From the NCBI GenBank assembly GCA_021234155.1, contig JAJEKV010000065.1:6394446-6458445 (forward strand): 64,000 bases of DNA, written 5' to 3'. The notes under the pieces are model-generated. The model had not been told where the DNA came from. It was given only the letters and a program-made list of their open reading frames with translations, and made no database searches. Within the stretch, counting starts at the first letter, position 1, and each line of letters starts with the position of its first letter. Below, one piece after another: positions 11,182 through 21,734 of the stretch. The position numbers and the translations under genes are program-made. The stretch comes from Isoetes taiwanensis (lineage: Eukaryota > Streptophyta > Lycopodiopsida > Isoetales > Isoetaceae).

Positions 11182-13484
11182 ATAATATGTTTAGAATATA
11201 TCACTATCACTATTTTTTATATATTATATTAATAAGTATATCATGCCTCACGTGATATAATGGCCCCTTATATGTAATATTGAGTTTAGTCGTTAAATAA
11301 CTTGGTTAACGGTCGTGGTGTTGCTACGTAGGCATGGGGCATGCACCATGCCTCGAAGCCATTGGCTCAAAAGGGAAGGAGAAATCCCGACCCTTAATGC
11401 ATACAAACATGCACCATGCTTCTATGCATTGGAAGAATGTGAATTTGATTTCTATGGTATGACCTAACTGCACCCACCACATAGTACAACCACTTGTATG
11501 TAATATATAAAAATGACTAAATTTAGATATGTATATTATACATAGGATTATGCATCTTCCATCCTACAAATTCCTATATTGAATTGAATTGACTTCTATT
11601 GTTCACAGAGACCATGCCATCTATGGGACTCAAAAGCTCACTATTATGTCTGTACCTACTAATTGCTAACTTGATGGCCCATGGACCAGGAACTTGAGGA
11701 GCTTCCAATCTTTCTCTTGTTCCTATATCTTGGAGTTTTGGCACGATGTTTAATACTACATATAAATGGCATGACTAGCATGACTTCTATGACGCTACTA
11801 TATATGAAGATGGAAAATCAAACTAGATTAGCTAGGAGAAAAGAAACAACTTGGTAGTATGGCAACGTTCTAACCTGGAGGGTTGCAGCATAGTCCTTCA
11901 TATTGACGTTTCCAGCATTATCAGAATACTTCAACCATGTTCCATTAAGTAACCTTTCCATGTTATAAAACTTGACACCCACTTCGAGTAAAGTCACGAG
12001 AGTGAAATACACCTGGGGAGGGAGCAGGGGTCCAATTTAGATTTCCCTAACCAAAGAAAAGTGCCAATGCAGAGGCTCCTTAACAAACCCCCCAACACAA
12101 ACCCAAACAGTGATGAAATTTAATACTGTAGGGTGGGAAAATCTAGTAAGTATACCTGCTTTGCTCCATCGTATTCTTGGATGAGCTGGTTGAACTCCAT
12201 GGCCAATTGGGCAGAGACAGCTTGGACTTCCATCTGTTCGACGTACCGATGCCTTGCATGGACTTTTCTTACGTCCTCAGTGAGGGGTGTTTTGAATCGC
12301 TTGACAACCATTTTAGACTCCAAACCACCGGTGTCGCGCAACATAGCGTAATAAGGCCACCTCGTAGCCCCATCGGAGCTGAAGGGATGAGGAGCAATTT
12401 TCACAGTCACAGATCCGATCTTTTCTTCCTTAAGATGGGTGCCGCTCCTTATCAGGTCCAGAAGCTGCTCTATATCGTCATACCACTTGCATCTGTATTG
12501 CTTCCCTGTTTCTGCCCCAACAGTAGCCCACTGGGGCACCACAGTGCTCACCTGGCTGGATACGAATTTTCCCTTTGTAAATCCGCAGCTTCCAAACGCC
12601 AGAGTGCGAGCTATGCTTGATTTGCATGTATTCGACACATTGACTGCAACTTCTGTCGTCTCCTTTCCGAATTCCTTCTCTTCAATCCAATCCGCCCCGT
12701 TGCTTGCCTTTTTGAACTCTTCAACCATCTTTTCAGTTTTGGACCTGTAAATATGCTGGAAGGAATAGGTCGTAATTTGGGTATCTTGTTGCAGGCTGTC
12801 TAGCAAAGCCTTGATGCTCCTACCCTTCTTATCTCCTGCTGCATGGTTGTCGCCGATCTTACCCTTGTAGAATTGACTGCCATGGCATGGAGCATCCGCA
12901 ATATGCACAATAACTCTGTTCATGGCCTGCCAATTTAATCCGGCTATCAGCTCCAGACCTGTAAATATATCTTCCGCTTCATCCCCGCCCCCAGTTGCTT
13001 TCACAGCGGAGATTGCTTTCACGAATTCGCTATTTGCGCCCCTGAAGCTGCTTGTGAAGTCGCATTTTTCCCAATCCTTCACATCGTCTTCATAATCCCT
13101 ATATACTATGAATCCCACTCGCAGTATAGATTGCGGATACTGCTGCATGATTCCTGCTGCTGTTTGAATGATGCTGTCTCTTACTTTGTCGATATGAGTC
13201 TGCATGCTGCCGGTAGCATCAAACAGAAAGGCCAGATCCAGGCTTTGTGCAGATTTAAGATGTGATCTGATCTCTTTGGTGCGAGATATGATTTGGGTTT
13301 TCTCCGGCAGTGTGAGCCCATTAAGAATCTGATTCAGAAGTTCGGTGTCCTCGATAGGGGTCGGAAGTTCGGCGTCCTCCATAATTGTGGCCATAACTGA
13401 GGGCCTTGGACATTTGGATACATTTGGCGAAGGGGGAGGTTTGGGTAGTCCGAGACAGGGAATGCAAGAGAGAATTCGATCCAT
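10718..13484 (-). CDS. vWA domain/alpha-kinase protein (VwkA-like), right copy, complete
   Basis: Three exons: 13484-12156 (443 codons), 12012-11875 (46) and 11086-10718 (122 plus stop), all phase 0 with GT-AG introns, 611 residues. An in-frame TAA two codons upstream fixes the ATG. The vWA domain spans about residues 80-290, with a MIDAS-like DATGS at 89-93 and HIADAPCHG at 194-202. The alpha-kinase domain spans about 355-565: presumed ATP lysine K395 in VVKRFKT, NMERLLNGTWLKYS (460-473), His493 in AFSHWTH, Asp507 in TDLQG, Asp526 in LCDPAIH, and H554-x-C556-x3-C560. The His-to-Asp spacing of 14 and the H-x-C-x3-C zinc ligands match what I recall of the TRPM7 kinase. Alpha-kinases phosphorylate Ser/Thr; Dictyostelium VwkA acts on myosin and contractile-vacuole processes. 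The substrate here is unknown. All key residues are present, so it is probably active. The tail after KLDL (last ~50 codons) is less certain. Confidence 0.92.
11151..11178 (+). repeat. A28 tract just beyond exon 3, in intron 2
   Basis: A run of 28 A bases lies in intron 2 of the right alpha-kinase gene, 65 bp upstream of exon 3 in transcript terms (poly-U in the transcript). Confidence 0.95.
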
Positions 13485-13712
13485 AGGTTAGATCTTCGCT
13501 GACTTATACTAAGCTAATAGTCCAACGGCACTTTTATAGAGCTGGGTCTCCTAAGATGCCGACCAGGAAGCAGAGTACAGACGCGATGTTGCAGATTCCA
13601 AGAATGCCCACTAAATTGACAATTAGTACCTATACACTATACAGGAAAGGAAATGCTTTCCCTGGCATGGAAACAGAGGGAAGACCTTCCCTGTAACGTG
13701 GAAACGAGTTAG
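11560..13712 (-). repeat. Duplicated block, right copy (pairs with 1169-3350)
   Basis: This is the second copy of the direct segmental duplication. Unlike the left copy, intron 2 continues uninterrupted past 11560 to exon 3. Confidence 0.92.
13531..13539 (-). promoter_or_regulatory. TATA box of the right alpha-kinase copy
   Basis: CTATAAAAG lies 47 bp upstream of the ATG and is conserved with the left copy despite indels in the leader. Confidence 0.6.
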
Positions 13713-13719
13713 GACCTAT

Positions 13720-15215
13720 TCTGCAGCTTCGGAATGCATCAGACCCGAGTTTCAGACCTGTTCAACAATCACAGGCAGCAAATGAAGACCCATTCCTATT
13801 TACAATGGCATTTCTTAGGGTGAAATTCCACTACAAGTGAGATCTATTAATTACGTGGCACGCAAAATAATTTTACAAGTACCATTCGACGGACAATGGC
13901 ACTTCAATAATTTAATAACACATCTTCTTTATTAAAAAGAGAGGGCTTTGGTTTACGGGCCGGAACGCCGCATGTGCAGACGCATGCGGCGTTCCCTCTT
14001 CTCCTGCGGGAATATTTTGAATGGGTATGCATTTATCTCTGAGTTTGGAGGTCACATTATCCCGCGTCAATTTCTTCTTCAGTTGCTTTCGGCCTTTCTT
14101 CCATTGTCGACCCTAGATTCCACCAAGAACTAGCATTTGATTACAGCATTCCACCCTCGACCTAGCTGGACGAGTTTCAGGGAACTCTCGGGCATTCAAA
14201 TCTATTTTGGTAAAATCGTTGTAGAAAAGGCTAACTAGATATCGGATCGTTTCTAGGATTTAGGATTTCGGACAACAGTAGAATGGAAGCATTTTCATGT
14301 ATGTTATCGCTTGGACTTTCATTTCTATTTCTTCGCAAGCACCAGTGGCAGGGCTATGGCAAACTGAGGTTTATATTCTTGCATTATTTGAATTTCCTTT
14401 TCATATAGGTAGTTCTTTTGCAAGTAAACAACCTCTGATTGATCGTTCTTCTGCAGGTAAGCATCTTCTGATTTTGGAGTAGAGACCAACTACTATGTAA
14501 GGAATTAGCTATTGTGTAAAACTTTGAAAAGAAATGGCATTTCGAACCTTCTGTCTTTATTCAAGTAATTGTTTTTTTTTATGCACTCCAATTCAGCTCG
14601 GTTTTGTCTCATGTACCATTGGCTCATGGATTGGAACTGTAAAACAAGGCATTTCTAATCAAGGTAAATTTCTTTGGTTGATATTTATCTATTTTTCATT
14701 ACAAATTACCAGCACATTATCATAGAATCTATGAGCTACAGTGTTAAAAAAAAAACTAGTCAAAAGCACGTTTGATTACTTTTTACAAAAATTACATGTT
14801 TTGATAATGGTCTTTTGCTTGTGTAATTTATAATAAAGTTTCCTATATCAATGTCATCAACAGCAGTGCTAATTTCTAGTTACAAAATAAAAGTGTAGTT
14901 TTCGTCTTCCGAATGCTTGGAAAGACATTAGAATCTCCAAAACATGGCAATAATATATTAATCTGTTGCAATATTATATGATGACTGGACTTGCGTTGCT
15001 TGCTGGGCTTTTCGTCGAGCATGCACTTAAATCTAAAGGTAAAAAACTTGTGCACGCATAGAAATGTATGGATGGTCATAATGCTTGCATGCATACACAT
15101 ATTGACAAGCGCATTTTCCACAACGATATCCTTGTAGTTAGATAAATTGATGCGCAACAATATCCTTGTAGTTAGATACGTTGATGTGACATGTGTTTGC
15201 ATAGTGAAGGGCAAT
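13720..15215. other. Intergenic; contains a long hairpin
   Basis: No gene is recognised. At 13962-13974 and 13983-13995 GGAACGCCGCATG is followed after 8 bases by its exact complement, a 13-bp perfect stem. The rest is AT-rich with small open frames only. Confidence 0.6.
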
Positions 15216-15218
15216 GGT

Positions 15219-15334
15219 GAAGAGCATGCCGTGGATGCCTTGCCGTCTGCAGTCGACGCCAATGGTCATGTGTAGCGAAGAGCATGCCGTGGATGCCTTG
15301 CCATCTGCAGTCGACGCCAATGGTCATGTGTAGG
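15219..15334. repeat. Two tandem copies of a 58-bp unit
   Basis: The unit starting GAAGAGCATGCCGTGGATGCC occurs at 15219 and again at 15277 with a single visible substitution. Confidence 0.9.
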
Positions 15335-15739
15335 GATTCTGCACCTTTGAAATTTCCATGGGTCCTTGCCTCCAAAAAACAGAAGGCCCTTCATTTGGCA
15401 TAAAAGGAGGAATATTCCTCCCATCAACGGCCCGAAATATAAAATGAAAACTTCCCATTAAGTATAAGTATAACAAAGCATTGGTATTCTCAATGACCTT
15501 TATAAATATGAGAAATACTAGTGGCTCCATATTCCTGTGCCTTCTACAGTTGAGTGATAATTATTTATTTGATGTAAATAAGCATATTCAACTGCGTCCA
15601 ATTATAAATATTTTTACACCTTTTACATCTATTTGTGTTCAGTACCTCCGTTTTTCTCTCTAGTTTAAGGTAACAACCATGTCAAAACAAATTTTCCTAG
15701 CTCTCACGTCCCCATGCATTTTGCAAGCATTAAGTAAGG

Positions 15740-17956
15740 ACATCCATCCATCAATCGCCACTTTTGGCGGTACCGAATGAGCAATTCTTCCGCTTCATTG
15801 AGACAACCCGCCGGCCTAGGAGGTCAGCCATGCAAGTGCAATGAGAAATTGATGGTGTAATGCCATGATCTTCAGTCATAGATCTAAAATACGATCGGCC
15901 TCTATCTAGTAGGCCAAAGATGGTCGCATGCAAAAAGAATGCTAGTAAATGATATGTCATTGGGTTCTATACCATACTTTTGCATTGTCTCAAAACATTC
16001 TACGACCCGAAGTCCATCACCATGTTGAGCATATGTTGCATCATTGCATTTCATGCAACCACATCACCATCGTGGCACAAATCACCAAATGCTCGACATG
16101 CCTCCCCCGGACTTCCACATTTGCCATACATGTTCACCAATGTGCTTCCCACAACTACATTTGATTGGAGCTCATTTTTATAATCACTTCGTGCATAAAC
16201 CTTCCCTCGCTCAATGGCTCCCGATTTGTACATGCTTTCAAAGCATTTGAAAATGTAACTTCATCTAGCTTTATGCATGATGTTTGCATCTCTTCAAAAC
16301 ATTCTAAAGCTAACAAACTCTCCCCATGCAAAACATGTCCCGAAATCATTGCATTCCATGGCACAACATCCCCGATTTGGCAAAATCTCGAATACTTTCT
16401 TTGCCTCCTCTATGCTCCCCATTTTGAATACATGTTCACCAAGGTGGCTCCCACAATGTCATTTAATGAAATCTCACTTTGAATAATCTTCTCATGGATG
16501 AATCTGCAGATTCAATTGGTCCTATGCAGCCAATGCCTTCAAGATGCTAACAAAGGTAACATGATCCGGCCTTAATTCTGTTTTGTTGCATCCTCTCAAA
16601 AACTCAGAGAGCGAAATACTTTCTCCATTCTCGGCATATCCCCGCAATTATGGCGTTCCAAGATATGGCATCCCGATGGTGCAAATTTTCAATACCTTTC
16701 TTGCCTCCTTTAAACTTCCACGCTTGGCATATATATCAACAAGGGTGCTGATGACAAAGTCAAATTGGAGCCCATCTTTTATTATCACTCATGTATGAGC
16801 TTCCCATGCCGCATTGCACCTATGCTTTGGTACATGCCTTCAAAGACGCTTTAAAAAAGGTGAGTCCATCCGGTTTAACATTTTGTTCTTGCATCTTTTG
16901 AAAGCATTCTATAGCAAGGAACCCTTCTTCATATTGGGCGATCCTTCAATCAAGAGCCCCATGACACTACATTTGGCTTTATACCTTTCTCATTGCATCT
17001 CCTCGAAGCATTCTACCGCCGCACAATTCTCTCCATTCGGGGCATATCCCGCAATCATTGTATTCCATGATACTACATCCCGAAAGTGGGCAATTTCACA
17101 AAAATATTATATGCCTCCTCTAATCTCCCAAATTTTGCATACATATCAACCGAGTACTCCCCAATCGAAACATCAAACCGAAGTCCAACTTCAAGTATCC
17201 GCCATGAATGTAGACTCCCCTGCTGTAGTGCTTCTAGAAGTGAACAGCCTTTAAGGCACTTAAAAACTTACTTTATCGGGCATTATACCCTCCAAATTGC
17301 ATCCTATCAAAATATTTTAAAGCAAGATTGCCTTTTCCATCTTGAGAATAGGCCGTAATTATTGTACTCCATGATACTACATCCCCGCTTTGGCAATCCA
17401 TCAAAGACTTTGCATGCCTCCTCCATGCTCGCACACTTTGAGTACATGTCAATCAAACTATTAGCCACTACAAGATCTCGCTTGTAACCTCGCATGCAAT
17501 GAGTTGCTCATGGATGTACCTCCCTTGCACTTTTGCTCTTAATCGCTATTTGCTTTTATGGCACCTAAAATGTCACTTTATCCGCCCCTCGTGCCCTCGT
17601 TGCATCATTCCAAAACAGTCCCAGGCCGTAACACTTTCGCCTTTGCTGGGCATATCCCGTAAATGAGAGCACCCTTGCATAAGAACTTTTATTGACGCAC
17701 ATGCCTTAAGAACTGCAACATAGATATACTTATCTTTTTCCACCCCTAGCTCCTTGGTGGTCTGGTACAAATTAATGGTCACACCTTGCTCGTGTTTTGC
17801 ATTTGCCAAAATCAATGCAGCCCAACTGTAGGCACTTGGTGTCACAATTCTGTCAAATGCTTGGTTTGCTTCAAACAAACATCCATGATAAGTAAACAAC
17901 CTGATAAGATGGTCCCCCAAAACTGAAACTGGAGTCAGATTCCGGAAGCCCATTCT
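15740..17956 (-). pseudogene. Pentatricopeptide repeat (PPR) protein pseudogene
   Basis: About 2.2 kb of minus-strand sequence reads as PPR repeats in changing frames. Near the start: FEANQAFDRIVTPSAYSWAA and YVAVLKACAS. Then VVANSLIDMYSKCASMEEAC with KVFDGLPKRG; PWNAMISGHVLHGESLLALE with CFEEMQ; VVVGSTLVNMYGKCGSPGEA; and at the end FRSMTEDHGITPSISHCTCM with ADLLGR. PPR proteins bind organellar RNA for editing, splicing or stability. The H-G-E-S-L-L-A-L-E-C-F style and the absence of introns resemble the large PLS-type families of seed-free plants. Many frameshifts and stops make it dead. Its 5' end abuts a thioredoxin reductase fragment on the same strand. Confidence 0.87.
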
Positions 17957-18460
17957 TATATGTACATTTCGAAGTTCTTATCTGCACATGCTGAAATGCC
18001 CTTGTTCCAGAAACCATCGACTTCACCAGACCCTGGAAACTGTAACCTTTTAGCCACAGCTCCAGTTGCCACAATCACAGTCTCAGCTTCAACTTCATTG
18101 GACTCAGACAACACCTTAAAAGGCCTGACACTAAGATCTACCTTCTCAACAGTTTCAGTAATAATTTTAGTCCCAAACCTTATGCTCTGCTCTCTAAACT
18201 TGTCAGTAAGTCGCCGCCAAGGATACCTTGAGGAAAACCGGGAAGATACCTTGAGTAAGCTGGCTACCAGGAGCAACTTTATTAGCCATCCATCCTTTAA
18301 CAAGGATAGGACCCAGTTCGGTTCTAGAGGTATAGATTGCTGCAGTATGGGCAGCTGGGCCGGAACCAATGATGCAGACGGTGGTTTTTAGCTTCTCAAG
18401 GAATTCGCCCATTGCCGGAGTTGAGGAGATATGGCGAGGAAGTCAGAAACAATCCCCCGG
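17957..18460 (-). pseudogene. NADPH-thioredoxin reductase N-terminal fragment
   Basis: The minus strand starts [20 protein letters not shown] at 18412, the FAD-binding GxGxxA Rossmann motif of plant NTRA/NTRB. After a frameshift near 18240 it continues [20 protein letters not shown] with [13 protein letters not shown], then [20 protein letters not shown] and GISACA. It stops exactly where the redox-active CxxC (normally CAVC) should complete, and a few unrelated residues follow before the PPR fragment. The 5' flank (18413-18550) looks like leader sequence of the parent gene. NTR reduces thioredoxin h with NADPH. This copy lacks the catalytic cysteine pair, the NADPH domain and the C-terminus, so it is inactive. 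Confidence 0.92.
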
Positions 18461-18659
18461 AAGTTTGAGCGCTTGGCAGAAATGCGCCGGAATAAATACA
18501 TACAGCAGAAAAAGGGTCACGAGGGCTGTGCTATCCATTACAATCCATTACCATAGCGACGAACAGAGGCTCTCTAGAAAGACGAGTACGCAGGAAGAAG
18601 TGAACCGGCATTACCTAACTGACAACCCACCTGGAATTTTCTTGAATTTTCATAGCCAT

Positions 18660-20160
18660 AGATGAAATCAAACGACCGAAACAACAGCCACTTGCACAAA
18701 AGTCTCACCTGGCAGCAACGTGGACACTCTAGAATTGCTTCAAAGTGTCAACTTGCGTTTGTGCAAACGTGCGAAAAAAAAATTGTAGATTATTTTCTGT
18801 CTTTTAACAAGGCTGTTTTTTCACAATGTTTACATAAAGTGCTTTTCCAAAAGCAAAGCGATTGGAGGCTTTGATTCAAAGGAAAGGTTTGCCATTAATA
18901 TTTTTAGGATATTTTAAATATTTTTCTTTCACTCTAAATGTTCTAGCACGCAGCGCAAACATGCAAATGTTTTTTTAAATGCGAGCCACTGGTCTAATCT
19001 TGAAGATGATTGTGCTATGGAATCCTTGATGCACATGTCTAATTTGCCAAAAAAAAAAAAAGCTTCATTGCTTACTAAAAAAACCATACTCAATATTACT
19101 TCCACTTCGCACTGGTTTTTTTTTAAGTCAATTGCAAATGAAGGTTTGCGAATTATTTTCGCAAATGGAACTGTCTGGCTATCTGTTGTTGATGTACATG
19201 GCTTGCTGTTGTTGATGTACATGGCTTGCTGTTGTTGTTGCACATATGTTCTGTTTGTATTTGATGCAATTAACACTTTTGAACTCTTTTAAGACCATCC
19301 ACATAATCATGTAAGGTGTGATATGGGTACATGTCCTTGCACACAATACATATTGGCAAGGCCCACAAATGCTTCGTAATAAGTCTCCTCTGTTGTAGAT
19401 CCAGTGTGGAAGTGAGATGCTGGTTATTGGATTTGAGCGGGAAAGCATCCAAACAAGGTAAATTTATTTTGTAATTGGGAGAGATTGCTAGAAATGTAAT
19501 TTTTGTAATTTGTCTATCGTCCCTAAATCAAAGCATCCCCATGTGACTTTCTTAGATTCGACTCTAGAAATTTTGCATGTTGCATGTTATAAATTATGAA
19601 AATTATGATAAGATTCAATAGTCTCTCAAGTTATTTTACGTTTACATTGTTTAGCTTTGTGTGAAAATAGCATTGAAAGAAAGGCATTGTGTGAGGGTAT
19701 AATCTGTACTCATCCCTTTTCTGCTTCCTTTGAAAATTGTAATGTGCTATTTTTGTCATTGGCTTTGCTGATATATTCTCAGTTTTCAAGTCACCATCTG
19801 ATTAGTTTGTCCCACGGGATATTAATATTTAAGAACCCAGCTTCACTCTTCTTATTGCAATTAAAAATTATCTACATTTGGTATGCACGCAGGTGCTTGC
19901 TAAACATCCAGAATGTCATCGGGCTCTTTTGACACTTGATAATGATGAATTCTGGAATGGCCTTGACAAATATCTTGTGTGTTTAATGGTTTCATGGACA
20001 ATCGCCAGCACTTCAATGGTGGACTTATAAGAGCTGGTATTGTGTTGAAAATAGCAAACAGGTGATGGTTCAACTTTCTCTCATTTTGTTCAATATTATG
20101 ATTTTGACAAGTGCAATGTAATGGCAGGTGCAAGTAAGGAAGGGGAGATGAAATGAAATA
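18660..20160. other. Non-coding sequence between captured gene fragments
   Basis: AT-rich with no gene recognised. Near 19183-19230 a 23-bp unit (GTTGTTGATGTACATGGCTT...) is tandemly repeated twice. The first copy of a ~155-bp direct repeat lies at 19692-19850. Confidence 0.5.
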
Positions 20161-20317
20161 TGCTGTGAGGGTATAATCTGTACTCATTCATTTTCTGCTT
20201 CCTTTGAAAATTGTAACATGCTATTTTTATCATTCGCTTTGCTGATATATTCTCAGTTTCCAAGTCACCATCTGATCAGTTTGTCCCATGGGATAGAAAT
20301 ATTTAAGAACCCATCTC
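19692..20317. repeat. Direct repeat pair of ~155 bp (19692-19850 and 20165-20317)
   Basis: Both copies run from GTGAGGGTATAATCTGTACT to AATATTTAAGAACCCA with scattered substitutions. The second copy overlaps the end of the lipoyl synthase fragment, so the repeat may mark a duplication made during assembly of this chimeric region. Confidence 0.85.
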
Positions 20318-20575
20318 CAATATTGGGGCACTGAGCTTCCTCGCATACTGTATGTAGCTTCAATCCCGTCAATGAATCCTTGAGGTCTTGATAATGGGCA
20401 CCTTGAGGTGCACGTTGTCTCAGACATACAGGCTTCTCTACAGAGGGATCGCGACCTGTGCGAAGTCCCAAACCTCCAGGATATGAGCCCGTGTCCTTAA
20501 CTTTGGATTGAAACAGCTTGGGTTCAATCTTAGGAATACCTCTGTGTTGGCTCTTCTTCTATGGCTGTTGCAATA
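20313..20575 (-). pseudogene. Lipoyl synthase fragment
   Basis: The minus strand reads [20 protein letters not shown] with [16 protein letters not shown], then [20 protein letters not shown] and [17 protein letters not shown]. This is the N-terminal region of mitochondrial-type lipoyl synthase up to the first cysteine cluster (C-x4-C). Lipoyl synthase is a radical-SAM enzyme that inserts sulfur into octanoyl-protein to make lipoate. Homology ends abruptly after CPNIGD without a splice donor. The radical-SAM core and the SAM-binding CxxxCxxC motif are absent, so this is a dead captured fragment. Confidence 0.9.
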
Positions 20576-20639
20576 AAAAACTGGAAGCATTAGATGGCAT
20601 GGACGTTCTGGATATAGGTATTCTTTCATAAATGGCTTT

Positions 20640-21550
20640 TATGTTTCAACGTAGTAGCTCTGGCCAACTTTAGCCTATCCCATGTCATGGTTATAGTATT
20701 AGCATTGCATTCACTTTTCAAGGTTAGACTTTTCCAGCACTGTTCATGTATTGGGAATCACAAATGTTGATAGTACTGTTCCTGTGTTGGGAATCACAAA
20801 TGTTGACATTTCTATATGTGACATTTTTGGGATACAAAGCATTTACATATTTAATTGCTATTCTCAACCTTAACATATGCACTCATTAGACCATCGAAAT
20901 ATCTATGAATCTTTATTCTATAAACTCTTGAAAGTTGTATCCCTATAATGAATGGTTATATGAGATTATTTTTTAAACCAAGGCACAAGCACTAATAGCT
21001 GGCATTGGTTTAGGGTCTATGAATTTAGGGTCTGTGTGTTTAGGAGGTTAGAGGAGTTTGGGGACCCATATATCATAAATTTTGAAGAACTGAGAGGATG
21101 TAACATGCAACTCATGGATTGAAAGACAAAAATTTGTATCAACCATGTCATCAAATCGCATGAAAATTTGCAACTTCCAAAGACAGAAGCAACTCCAAAA
21201 TCTTGCGTTTACACATTACCATTACCCTAGATAGATATTATTAAGTCACACACAAAACACACCCCCACAAACTACACTACACTACCCACACACTTCCACT
21301 CAAACATACAGACAACATCCAATTGCAATTGTGTTGACCACATAATCTTCAAAAAATCCTAAACTATCACAGGCATCCTAAACTTTATGCATTCCATTAT
21401 GTCTACCCATTCTATTCCACATTATGCATTTCTGTCCACCCGATATTCGTGAACCCTTCACACCTGTCACTCCATTACATCCATGTATATTTACTATTTT
21501 TTTATTCCACCTACATATCCTATTATGTCTATACATTCCACACATCTACG
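20640..21550. other. Non-coding, C/A-rich tracts
   Basis: No gene is recognised. A duplicated 30-bp motif (CTGTTC.TGT.TTGGGAATCA) lies at about 20741-20800. The stretch 21240-21330 is a low-complexity CA/CAC-rich region leading to the Helitron-like terminus. Confidence 0.5.
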
Positions 21551-21555
21551 AGTAA

Positions 21556-21585
21556 TGCCCGGCATCGCCGGGCACACGTTTCTAG
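21556..21585 (+). mobile_element. Helitron 3' terminus (hairpin plus CTAG)
   Basis: TGCCCGGC, loop ATC, GCCGGGCA forms a perfect 8-bp stem. Seven bases later CTAG is followed by T. A short GC-rich hairpin 5-12 bp before CTRR, with insertion before T, is the diagnostic 3' end of plant Helitrons. The element would extend to the left, over the lipoyl synthase, thioredoxin reductase and possibly PPR fragments. A convincing 5' TC terminus was not found, so the left border is unknown. Confidence 0.72.
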
Positions 21586-21734
21586 TAGTTATTGCCATGT
21601 CATATTCTTAACAAAAACTTCAACGAAAACCTCAAACGAAAAGGAAAACCTTGAATCGAAAAGGGAAAGGGATTCGATCAAAGAGAAGTGGTGGCAAATT
21701 GACAAACTTCTTCCTCCCATGCCTTCAGAATAGG

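Noticed and set aside
13962-13995. Rho-independent terminator
   Set aside because: It looks like one, but the window is clearly eukaryotic and no gene ends there.
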